Source of the DNA: Paulinella micropora
Lineage: Eukaryota; Cercozoa; Imbricatea; Euglyphida
NCBI GenBank assembly: GCA_009731375.1
Contig: BJOX01000334.1
Coordinates: 262,262-288,059, forward strand
Length of the DNA stretch: 25,798 nucleotides
Direction: 5' to 3'
Shown one piece after another: positions 18,704 through 25,454 of this stretch. The notes below the pieces were generated by a model. It was given only the letters and a program-made list of their open reading frames with translations, was not told the DNA's origin and did no database searches. How positions within the stretch are numbered: position 1 is the stretch's first letter; each line of letters begins with the position of its first letter. The translations under genes and the position numbers were made by a program.

Positions 18704-19046
18704 TAATACAACCAGACTTCACAGACCCCCACCTATTATGGATATGGATGGCGAACTAACTCCAGAATTAAAATCCCGTGTTCTTGAAGTAGAACTAAAG
18801 ACTGAGGAAAAAAAAGTAGAGCATGAATTGGAAGATAACTGGTCGTGCTGTTGTATGAAAAACAGACCGACAGACAGCCGACTTATTAAATACTTATTTC
18901 AAATGGGTATCATTATCTCCATCATCACCCTTTGTATCGTAAGGCTATCTGAAAAGAACTTACCTTGTGAGGTTGCTAATACTTATGTCGGTATTTTAAC
19001 ACTTTTGATTGGGATATGCCTTCCATCACCTTCTTCAAAGAAATGA
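18696..19046 (+). CDS. Small membrane protein with two C-terminal transmembrane segments
   Basis: This 116-aa protein has a polar, charged N-terminal half, a CCC cluster at 51-53, and two hydrophobic segments at about 64-83 (LIKYLFQMGIIISIITLCIV) and 95-110. It is probably a viral membrane or virion-associated protein. Holin-like or internal-membrane roles are possible but not shown. The ATG at 18696 overlaps the end of the tail-fibre gene in the form ATGGCTAA, indicating tight coupling with it. Palindrome 3 begins inside its TGA stop. I recall similar two-TM proteins in PLVs and large DNA viruses, but I cannot verify homology here. Confidence 0.75.
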   Translation: MANNTTRLHRPPPIMDMDGELTPELKSRVLEVELKTEEKKVEHELEDNWSCCCMKNRPTDSRLIKYLFQMGIIISIITLCIVRLSEKNLPCEVANTYVGILTLLIGICLPSPSSKK

Positions 19047-19122
19047 TATTTATCAACTACACTTTCATTCGCTTCGCTCATTCTCGTAATCTCAAACTTG
19101 TTTGAGATATTGATAAACATCG
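19045..19122. repeat. Nested intergenic palindrome 3 (GATA...CATCG orientation)
   Basis: Outer arms GATATTTATCAA (19045-19056) and TTGATAAACATC (19110-19121) pair except at the fourth base. Inside are the conserved CACTTTCATTCGCTTCGCTC block and ATCTCAAACTTGTTTGAGAT (19089-19108). It begins within the stop codon of the membrane-protein gene. Confidence 0.92.
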
Positions 19123-19152
19123 TCTCCCATTTTCAATTTTTTTGTCTGTTTA

Positions 19153-19217
19153 CGATGTTTGAGAATAAACGGGATATCTGACGATCAGTCAGATTGGGAG
19201 TGAAATTCTCAAATATC
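19153..19217. repeat. Nested intergenic palindrome 4 (inverted orientation)
   Basis: CGATG starts at 19153. Arms GATGTTTGAGAAT (19154-19166) and ATTCTCAAATATC (19205-19217) pair except at one base. The inner hairpin is ATCTGACGATCAGTCAGAT (19176-19194). It overlaps the 3' end of the minus-strand ORF at 19209. Confidence 0.92.
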
Positions 19218-19463
19218 ACATTCATAGGTATGTATTTTATACCACATATCATCATTTGAGCACATTAAAGGCAGGGCTTCATCAAAACGTATACACCAAT
19301 CTGACATTGGTTTGTAAATACATTTGATTTTTGAGTTAATCCCGCTCTGGATACAATAAACACAACTTATATTCTTTTTTTCACTTATCCGTGAGTAAAA
19401 GTCGCAGGCAGTCCGCGAAAATATTTTGATTATTAAAAAGTTTATCATCAGTAATATAACCAT
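19209..19463 (-). CDS. Possible small Cys-rich protein with an N-terminal hydrophobic segment
   Basis: This is an 84-aa ORF on the opposite strand to its neighbours and is not recognised. It begins with a hydrophobic stretch (about residues 2-14), which could be a signal or membrane anchor, followed by a region with seven cysteines (including CVYC), aromatic residues and no low-complexity runs. An inner ATG at 19448-19446 is an alternative start that avoids overlap with the plus-strand start at 19462. Its stop lies inside palindrome 4, mirroring how palindrome 3 starts in the stop of the facing gene. That symmetry is the main argument that it is real. Expression is unproven. Confidence 0.45.
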   Translation of the reverse strand: MVILLMINFLIIKIFSRTACDFYSRISEKKNISCVYCIQSGINSKIKCIYKPMSDWCIRFDEALPLMCSNDDMWYKIHTYECDI

Positions 19464-19824
19464 GACTGACTATAAATACCAAAAGATTATTTTTCTGAGC
19501 AATGATTTTGCGGGAGGAAGCAAAACATTTAATAAGAATATCCAAATGTCATTCACACCCACCAAAATGAATGTTAAGTTTATCCACTATATGAACGACC
19601 AGATAGAGACGAAAACCAGAATTCTTTACATGGATAGAATTGGAATTATTGGAACATTTGCGGACAGCACTACAGCAAACATTTCAAATCTCGGTTATAA
19701 TTTGGGTGTCGTCGGATGGACGGACGGACAATATACATTTAAAGTCCTTGAAACCGACAGCGGAAATATTGACACGGGAAATTTAGCGGGGCGAATTGTT
19801 GTGTGTTTGGAATTTTTGGCTTAG
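19462..19824 (+). CDS. Beta-rich hypothetical protein, possible minor virion component
   Basis: This 120-aa protein is not recognised. Its composition (alternating hydrophobic and polar residues, FTPTKMNVKFIHYM, GRIVVCLEFL at the end) suggests a single beta-sandwich, as in small jelly-roll or fibre-associated virion proteins, but this is inference. The ATG at 19462 is chosen because the sequence before it in the same frame overlaps the opposite-strand ORF. It ends nine bases before the candidate ATG (19833) of the packaging ATPase, so the two are probably expressed together. No signal peptide or membrane segment is visible. Confidence 0.7.
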   Translation: MTDYKYQKIIFLSNDFAGGSKTFNKNIQMSFTPTKMNVKFIHYMNDQIETKTRILYMDRIGIIGTFADSTTANISNLGYNLGVVGWTDGQYTFKVLETDSGNIDTGNLAGRIVVCLEFLA

Positions 19825-19845
19825 AATATACGATGCTTAAAATAG

Positions 19846-20637
19846 GTGAAGCCAGTAAAACAAGAGGGTGATGGAAATAAAAAAGCAAAAGGTTATAAAT
19901 TATTTAATGAGCCGTATGCTAACATATTTTTGCTTGCCAGTAAGAAGAGCGGGAAGACGACAGCACTCTTTGAAATACTGAAAAGGACGACTGACAGAAA
20001 AACCCGCATTGTCATTATCGCTTCAACAATTCACAAGGACTACATTTATAAAGCCATGGTAAAGCACTTTAAGAACAGGGGAAACCCGATGGCAATATAT
20101 ACCTTTCTTAAATCGGATGGTGTAAATGTCATTGATTATGAATTAGACAAACTGAATAAACCAGACGAAGAGCAAGAAGGAGAAGTAAAACAAGACAAAG
20201 AGGAAATAGAGAAACCACAATTTTTATACTTTGGAAAAGAAAAGAAACAGATAAAGGAGGCACCGAAAGAAAGACCAAGTAAGTATATTTCTCCAGAGGT
20301 TGTTTTTGTTTTGGATGATTTAGGAAGTGGATTAAGAGACAAGTCCGTAAGCGATTTGTTAAAAAAGAACAGACACTATAAATCAAAGGTGATTATGTCT
20401 AGTCAGTATTTGAACGACCTACGGCCAGAAGCCATTAAGCAATTAGATTATCTATTAATCTTTCCAAGCCAGTCTCAGGACAAAATGGAACTCGTGTATA
20501 AACACTTAGACTTATCTTTTGATTTTGATTACTTTCTTCAAAAGTATCACGAGGCGACGAAGGAGAGATTTAATTTTCTTTATGTTTCAAGTGTTGATGA
20601 TGAGTTAAGAAAAAATTTTGCTTATCGTCTTAAGTAA
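19846..20637 (+). CDS. FtsK/HerA-type genome-packaging ATPase (A32-like)
   Basis: This is the motor that drives viral DNA into the capsid using ATP. Residues count from GTG 19846. Walker A is ASKKSGKT (31-38, Lys37). Walker B is VVFVLDDLG (Asp157-Asp158). A following SSQYLNDLRP stretch carries the polar sensor residues usual in this family, and FPSQSQDKMELVYKHL follows. A Lys/Glu-rich insertion of about 50 residues lies between the Walker motifs. At 264 codons including the stop, the size suits PLV and virophage packaging ATPases. The start is odd: no in-frame ATG precedes Walker A, a TAG sits directly before the GTG, and ATG 19833 is in another frame. A one-base indel near the GG at 19845-19846 or a non-ATG start would explain this. 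Confidence 0.9.
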   Translation: MKPVKQEGDGNKKAKGYKLFNEPYANIFLLASKKSGKTTALFEILKRTTDRKTRIVIIASTIHKDYIYKAMVKHFKNRGNPMAIYTFLKSDGVNVIDYELDKLNKPDEEQEGEVKQDKEEIEKPQFLYFGKEKKQIKEAPKERPSKYISPEVVFVLDDLGSGLRDKSVSDLLKKNRHYKSKVIMSSQYLNDLRPEAIKQLDYLLIFPSQSQDKMELVYKHLDLSFDFDYFLQKYHEATKERFNFLYVSSVDDELRKNFAYRLK

Positions 20638-20677
20638 AAAAATAAAATTCGTAATTAATTATTTTTCTGTATTATAT

Positions 20678-20995
20678 ATGCCAGTATCACCAGTGATAAT
20701 TTCACAACCATCAGGATATAACATCGGATACAATCCATCAATGCCACAGAAGGGAGGAAAAAAAGTATCTCGGACAAGATTCAAGAAGAGCGGTCAAAAG
20801 GGAGAAAAGATTAACTGGGCTAAGGTCGGAAAAACTGCCTTGGCTGTTAATAAATTCCTTCGCGATAATAAGGTAATCTCTAGGACTGCGGGGGCGTTGA
20901 GTAGTGTTGGGGTGCCTTACGCTGGTAGTGTTAGTGCTACTGCCGCAAAACTTGGGTATGGTAAGCAACGAGGAGGTGCTGTAAAGTTTCGCTGA
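20678..20995 (+). CDS. Small basic virion protein, pX/pVI-like
   Basis: This 105-aa protein is strongly basic. It has a Pro/Gly/Tyr-rich start, a Lys/Arg-rich segment (KKVSRTRFKKSGQKGEK), a helical middle and a C-terminal AAKLGYGKQRGG motif. Small basic proteins ending in a LGYG-like motif sit in the same place in PLV/adintovirus genomes and are compared with adenovirus core or membrane-active minor proteins. That link is from family knowledge, not proven here. The ATG at 20678 follows an AT-rich TATATATG leader, 40 bases after the ATPase stop. Palindrome 5 begins one base after its stop. It may be processed by the protease encoded next, but no cleavage site can be named. Confidence 0.68.
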   Translation: MPVSPVIISQPSGYNIGYNPSMPQKGGKKVSRTRFKKSGQKGEKINWAKVGKTALAVNKFLRDNKVISRTAGALSSVGVPYAGSVSATAAKLGYGKQRGGAVKFR

Positions 20996-20996
20996 A

Positions 20997-21074
20997 GATG
21001 TTTGACAATTTCACTCTCATTCGCTTTGCTCATACTCGTAATCTCAAACTTGTTTGAGATAGTGTCAAACATCG
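20997..21074. repeat. Nested intergenic palindrome 5 (single copy)
   Basis: Outer arms GATGTTTGACA (20997-21007) and TGTCAAACATC (21063-21073) are perfect, followed by G. Inside are CACTCTCATTCGCTTTGCTC and ATCTCAAACTTGTTTGAGAT (21041-21060). It fills the space after the pX-like gene; 33 bases then separate it from the protease ATG. Confidence 0.92.
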
Positions 21075-21107
21075 TTCCAGATTAATTCTTTTAATAAAGA
21101 AAAATAG

Positions 21108-22820
21108 ATGTCTATCTATACAATGGTCGCTAAAACTAAGAAGGCGAAAGTCCGTCCACCACGAGTTTATAGAAATAAGAGCGGGAGGCCATATATTATC
21201 CAGAAGGGCAAAAAATATTATCTTAATTTTGGTAAGAAAACAAATGATTTAAGCACATTACAAATCGTTAAACTTTTTATGAAATATATTAGCAAACCAA
21301 AGTCGCAAAGGGCTAGCCGCAAACCAAGAGAAAAAATATTCAAATCTGATTTCAATCGTCTTGAACACGAGAACCGAAACCAAATACAAAGCAACTTACA
21401 AAAGAAATATGAGTTAATACATGACGAGGAAGAAAAGGAAAAGAAGAAAAGGGAGGATTTAGAAGAAGAAAAGAAAAGGCTAGAACGAAAAGACGTAGCA
21501 GATGTGAAGGAAAGGCAGGATGAGTTAGCAAGGATACACCGCAATGAACTANNNNNNNNNNAACTTGCGGAGATTAAGGAAAGACAGGAAGAAAAATCTA
21601 GGGAACAGAAAAAGGAACAACGACTTATTCAGGAACTACAGGCAGAACAACGACATAGACAGGGATTATTGACTGCTCCAGTTGCACAGCCTATTATAGC
21701 GAACCCTAACCCCCCTTCAACTACAAATAAACCAAAGAAAACCGCAACTACATCTTCCCCAAAAATAACTGATATAACAGACAAAGTAAATAAACAAGAA
21801 AAAGATTTGGAAGAAGAAAAAAGACGAAGAATTATTGATGAAATGTTCTCCGAGAAAACGAGAAAAAAACGTGTCAAAAAAATGAAAAATAATACAATAA
21901 TAAATCACCTTAAAAAAGCAGGCATTAATATCCCTATAATAAAAAACAAAGGTTCAAACGACTACGCCACTAGTTTAAAGAGATGGTTATACACACAAAA
22001 AATCACTGAAAACATATTATCGGCAGAAGATGGATGGGATAAACTAGAACAATTTACAACAGAAATGATTGCTAAAAATGAAAGCAAAAAGAATGAAGAA
22101 AAAAAAACTCCTGTAAATAGCACTCTATCGCCAATAGACCCACCCCGTTTTGAAAATTCTCCAGATGCTAAACAACTTATATTAGAAATGACAAATCCAC
22201 AACCAGCGGAGACACAACCGACAGATGTAGCACCGCCCACGAGCACAAATTCTGCGGAGCCGCAGCAACAACAGCAAGATGAGACACCAGAGCAACAGCA
22301 GGAGCAAGTCCCATTACAAGGTGAGGGGCGGGGATTAATGACTAATGAAATAGATGATATAATGAAAAAATATGGATGGTATCTCGGAGCGATAGCCAGT
22401 GATGAAATCTACAAACTAAATCCAGAAAAAAGAAAACGATACGGATTTATTATGAATTTGGATAATCACAAACAAGCGGGGTCTCATTGGATTGCTATAT
22501 GGGTAAGTCTGGATAAAGACAGGTCAGTGGAAGTGTATGACCCATTAGCACTTTACCAACCAACGGAAGACTTTCAACAACAAATGAAACGACTAATTGA
22601 CAAAAGCCACCCCGATAGTTATTTATTAATGAAGGTTAATCAAGTAAAACAACAGAGTGATACTTCCTCAACTTGTGGATGGCACTCAATGAGATTTTTA
22701 ATGGAGCGGGCGAAAGGTAATCGCTTTAAGTTTGCTAGTGGATACACAGACTTACAGGAAGAAGAAGCGGAAAAATTAAAAGCACAGAATGGGTATGGTA
22801 ATTTTGATACTTTTATTTGA
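21108..22820 (+). CDS. Adenain/Ulp1-type (C48-like) maturation protease with long coiled-coil extension
   Basis: This cysteine protease probably matures capsid proteins during assembly. The C-terminal domain (from about 405) has SHWIAIWV (His460), VYDPLA (Asp478) and QQSDTSSTCGWH with Gln516 and Cys523, the His-Asp/Glu-Gln-Cys set of adenain and Ulp1; Gln and Cys are seven apart as in adenain. The first 60 residues are basic (KVRPPRVYRNKSGRPYIIQK). Residues about 85-190 and 215-275 are Glu/Lys/Arg-rich coiled coil, and a Pro/Gln-rich linker lies near 360-400. At about 570 residues it is far longer than a bare protease of some 200. Ten N at 21552-21561 interrupt the coiled coil without changing frame. 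An alternative start is the ATG at 21123. It lies between palindromes 5 and 6. Confidence 0.88.
   Translation: MSIYTMVAKTKKAKVRPPRVYRNKSGRPYIIQKGKKYYLNFGKKTNDLSTLQIVKLFMKYISKPKSQRASRKPREKIFKSDFNRLEHENRNQIQSNLQKKYELIHDEEEKEKKKREDLEEEKKRLERKDVADVKERQDELARIHRNELXXXXLAEIKERQEEKSREQKKEQRLIQELQAEQRHRQGLLTAPVAQPIIANPNPPSTTNKPKKTATTSSPKITDITDKVNKQEKDLEEEKRRRIIDEMFSEKTRKKRVKKMKNNTIINHLKKAGINIPIIKNKGSNDYATSLKRWLYTQKITENILSAEDGWDKLEQFTTEMIAKNESKKNEEKKTPVNSTLSPIDPPRFENSPDAKQLILEMTNPQPAETQPTDVAPPTSTNSAEPQQQQQDETPEQQQEQVPLQGEGRGLMTNEIDDIMKKYGWYLGAIASDEIYKLNPEKRKRYGFIMNLDNHKQAGSHWIAIWVSLDKDRSVEVYDPLALYQPTEDFQQQMKRLIDKSHPDSYLLMKVNQVKQQSDTSSTCGWHSMRFLMERAKGNRFKFASGYTDLQEEEAEKLKAQNGYGNFDTFI
21552..21561. other. 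Assembly gap (10 N) in the protease gene
   Basis: Placeholder N inside the coiled-coil coding region, where ERQ[D/E]E-type repeats are likely to have confused assembly. The frame is preserved. Confidence 0.95.
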
Positions 22821-22822
22821 AA

Positions 22823-22881
22823 GATAGTTATCAACTACACTCTCATTCGTTTCACTCATTCTCGTTTGTTGATAACCATCG
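22823..22881. repeat. Nested intergenic palindrome 6 (GATA...CATCG orientation)
   Basis: Arms GATAGTTATCAAC (22823-22835) and GTTGATAACCATC (22868-22880) pair except at the fourth base, followed by G. The conserved CACTCTCATTCGTTTCACTC block is present; the ATCTCAAAC hairpin is missing. It starts two bases after the protease stop. Confidence 0.92.
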
Positions 22882-22914
22882 AAAACCGATTAATTTTTTT
22901 GAAAAAGAAAAAAA

Positions 22915-22977
22915 CGATGTTTAGAATATAGCGAGAAATCTTGCGATTAGCAAGATAGAAACGCAATTCTAAATATC
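22915..22977. repeat. Nested intergenic palindrome 7 (inverted orientation), abutting the penton ATG
   Basis: CGATG starts at 22915. Arms GATGTTTAGAAT (22916-22927) and ATTCTAAATATC (22966-22977) pair except at one base. The inner hairpin is ATCTTGCGATTAGCAAGAT (22938-22956). The next base is the A of the ATG at 22978. Confidence 0.92.
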
Positions 22978-23739
22978 ATGGATTACAAAGGGGGCAGGTC
23001 AAGTGGTATCTATTACATAAATAGTAAAAACAGAATAACAGGCACAGATAGCGACTTTACACACGAAATAAACTTAAAATCACTGGACAATCCCACACAT
23101 TGTAAAATTATTCATATCTATGTTCCAAAGTCGTATTACTCTGTGGCTTCGCCATATAATACTTTTACTCTTAGCGAAGACGGGTATGAGGCTTTAATTA
23201 CTATACCTGAGGGAAACTACACAATGAACAATCTAAAAAATAAGTTGTCGGAGATACTAACCGCAGACAGCCCTAATAATTATACTTATGTTGTATCCAG
23301 TAATAATACCAACATAGAACCAGAGGATGGCAAATTAACATTCAGTGTTTCAAATAACGGAGGTATTCAACCGCGATTTATATTTGATGGTGATACCCGT
23401 ATTCACGAAGTAATGGGGTTTGATAGAAATTCCACATATTTCTTTGCAAATGATTTTATTAAATCACCAAATGTAATTATTCTAACTGGAGAAAAGACTT
23501 TGTATCTTCAATCGGACTTAGTGGGGGAAGGTGATAATCATGTGCTACAAGAAATATATACTGCCAACGAAATACCATTTGGAGCCGTTATATACGACGG
23601 AAGCGGGTCGGAGTATGGTAAGAAATTATCCACCAGTTCAAATAATGTATTTAGGTTTTATCTTACAGACGAAAACGATCAGGCTATAAATCTTAATGGT
23701 TTGGGTATTGTAATGACTTTGTTGATTTACAGAGACTAA
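22978..23739 (+). CDS. Minor capsid (penton-like) protein
   Basis: This 253-aa protein is probably the penton or minor capsid protein. The N-terminal SGIYYINSKNRITGTDSDFT motif, then YVPKSYYSV...YNTFTLSEDGYEALITIPEGNYT, is the pattern I associate with PLV minor capsid proteins, where a single jelly-roll forms the five-fold vertex. It lies directly before the major capsid gene, the usual arrangement. The ATG at 22978 is the first base after palindrome 7 and the frame is uninterrupted. No signal peptide or membrane segment is visible. Jelly-roll fold and vertex position are inferred from family resemblance and neighbourhood. Confidence 0.8.
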   Translation: MDYKGGRSSGIYYINSKNRITGTDSDFTHEINLKSLDNPTHCKIIHIYVPKSYYSVASPYNTFTLSEDGYEALITIPEGNYTMNNLKNKLSEILTADSPNNYTYVVSSNNTNIEPEDGKLTFSVSNNGGIQPRFIFDGDTRIHEVMGFDRNSTYFFANDFIKSPNVIILTGEKTLYLQSDLVGEGDNHVLQEIYTANEIPFGAVIYDGSGSEYGKKLSTSSNNVFRFYLTDENDQAINLNGLGIVMTLLIYRD

Positions 23740-23789
23740 TTATTTTAATTTATTTACATCCTTTTTCAATTTATTAAAATCTAGGTAAT

Positions 23790-23826
23790 TTGTCCTTAGG
23801 ACAATTGTTGATAGCTTGCTATCAAC
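23790..23826. repeat. Two adjacent simple hairpins before the capsid gene
   Basis: TTGTCCTTAGGACAA (23790-23804) and GTTGATAGCTTGCTATCAAC (23807-23826) are both self-complementary. They lack the GATA/CATCG frame of the seven nested palindromes. They lie about 50-90 bases after the penton stop and may act as its 3'-end signal. Confidence 0.8.
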
Positions 23827-23862
23827 TTAATTTAATTAATTTTAGAATTATTTATTTTTTTC

Positions 23863-23870
23863 TATAAATA
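23863..23870 (+). promoter_or_regulatory. Candidate TATA box of the major capsid gene
   Basis: TATAAATA lies 52 bases upstream of the capsid ATG in an AT-rich leader that ends in an A-rich run. This spacing suits a eukaryotic-type or viral late promoter. No other gene here shows an equally clear TATA motif. Confidence 0.4.
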
Positions 23871-23921
23871 TATTCTTGTGAATTAGCAAATAATCTCAAC
23901 TGCCTAAAAATCAAAAACAAA

Positions 23922-25397
23922 ATGCCAACTCAACACGGAGGCGAACTAGACTTTTCTAGAACTGACTACATCAGTGCTTCTTATCGTTTGAATAAACTCG
24001 CTCCACGTGAGGGCTCTGGAACCTTTGAGGTCACCACTGCTGGTGGGCAAGAACGATCATTTGACCTTATCAGTCGCCCGTTCAATCTCGCTCGGTCTTA
24101 TTTGAGTTTTACTTATACTATGAGAGCAGCGGGCGCCAACACTTATTCAAGAATTTTTATGGACTGCCTTTCATCCATTAGACAAATTCAACTTCAGACC
24201 CGTAGCGGTGTTTATTTGTGCGACCTTAATAACCTCGGGACGGTTACTAAAATGCTTTGGAAGCCTGAGACATCTTTGAAGGATTTCCTTGACCTTCCTA
24301 ACCACGATGTCGCCACTGGATATGGTTGTATGCTTCAAAAGTGTAATGCTAATGGATTGATTAACATTAGTGCCGCAGCAGCCACCAGAACAGATTTTCG
24401 TGGAATGACTGATGGTGCTAACAACGTGGCGGCGAGAACTCTTGCTATGTTTGCTGAACCTCCCATCAGTGCTCGTCGTCATAACGATGCCGCATTGACT
24501 GACGGGACTGGCGTGCTTTCTCCTGTAAATGTTAATTACAACGAAGCAAAATATCTTGTAGGTAGTGCCGAAAATGCCGCCACCGCTATCAATGTGAAAA
24601 TTCCTTTGAGTATGCTTATTAATACTATTTTCGCTCTTGATAAAACCATCATGTTTCCAGAGATTTTGACGATGCGGATTGTGTGGAGTGCTACTGACAG
24701 ATCTAGTTATACAGTGACTAATGGTGCGGCGACTGCTATTAATACTGCGAATGTCGGATCCGCGGCGACGGCTGTCAGTGCTGATGTTACTAATATTGCT
24801 TTGTTTCTGGCTGTTGAAACTAATCCTGATGTCATTCAATCCATTCAGGCGAAGATTGCTAGCCCTGAGGGTATGAGTTTTAACATTGATTATCCTTATG
24901 TGTATAAAAACACTATCGCAGCAAGCACAACACAAAACATTATTATGAGATTTGACCGCGGACACGGTCGCAGATTGAAGAAGATTTATCACTCTGTTTT
25001 CAATAATTCTGAAACAAAGAATACGGCTTATGACCACGATAACAGAGCGCAGGCTAAGGTTGTAAGTTTTTACACCACACTTGACGGAGCACGACAGCAG
25101 GAGTTTAATATTGATACCTCCCTAGAAGAAGACTATATGTATTTGAAGACAAAGATTGAGGGTTCAGCTTTGTTGAATGCGGACATATACAAATATAACT
25201 GGTTTTGGTGTGATGCTTGGGATAACACTCGTCCGCTGTGGAGCAAAGACCAGAATGAGATTAGCGGACTTGACCTGTCTATGGAGCGACGATGGGAATT
25301 CATTGCGACGACTGCGAATAATGCTCACAACCATTACACCGTGGCCAGTGCTCAGCGAGAGGTTCAAGTGAAGGCAAATGTTATTTCAATTAGTTAA
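23922..25397 (+). CDS. Major capsid protein (double jelly-roll type)
   Basis: This 491-aa protein is probably the main shell protein. Size, beta-rich sequence and place after the penton gene fit the double-jelly-roll capsid proteins of PLVs, Polintons and virophages. The start GGELDFSRTDYISASYRL, the strand SFDLISRPFNLARSYLSF and the C-terminal YKYNWFWCDAWDNTRPL block look like conserved framework segments. The fold cannot be proven by eye. The ATG at 23922 follows an A-rich leader, with a TATA-like motif 52 bases before. The gene looks richer in G/C, with more Ala, Arg and Thr codons, than its AT-rich neighbours, which may reflect selection on a highly expressed gene. No break or gap is present. 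Confidence 0.85.
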   Translation: MPTQHGGELDFSRTDYISASYRLNKLAPREGSGTFEVTTAGGQERSFDLISRPFNLARSYLSFTYTMRAAGANTYSRIFMDCLSSIRQIQLQTRSGVYLCDLNNLGTVTKMLWKPETSLKDFLDLPNHDVATGYGCMLQKCNANGLINISAAAATRTDFRGMTDGANNVAARTLAMFAEPPISARRHNDAALTDGTGVLSPVNVNYNEAKYLVGSAENAATAINVKIPLSMLINTIFALDKTIMFPEILTMRIVWSATDRSSYTVTNGAATAINTANVGSAATAVSADVTNIALFLAVETNPDVIQSIQAKIASPEGMSFNIDYPYVYKNTIAASTTQNIIMRFDRGHGRRLKKIYHSVFNNSETKNTAYDHDNRAQAKVVSFYTTLDGARQQEFNIDTSLEEDYMYLKTKIEGSALLNADIYKYNWFWCDAWDNTRPLWSKDQNEISGLDLSMERRWEFIATTANNAHNHYTVASAQREVQVKANVISIS

Positions 25398-25454
25398 GTG
25401 GGTAATTATTAATTTTGATAGTTAATTTATATTTTTTTAAAATAATATATAACA
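25398..25454 (+). promoter_or_regulatory. AT-rich spacer before the last gene
   Basis: 57 bases, almost all A/T, ending AATATATAACA directly before the ATG at 25455. It contains no nested palindrome. It must carry the end of the capsid transcript and any promoter of the next gene. Confidence 0.35.

Noticed and set aside
24171-25037. Minus-strand ORF of 288 codons opposite the capsid gene
   Set aside because: Although long, it is antisense to the capsid protein, is Ser/Arg/Ile-rich without domain pattern, and has no sensible promoter context.
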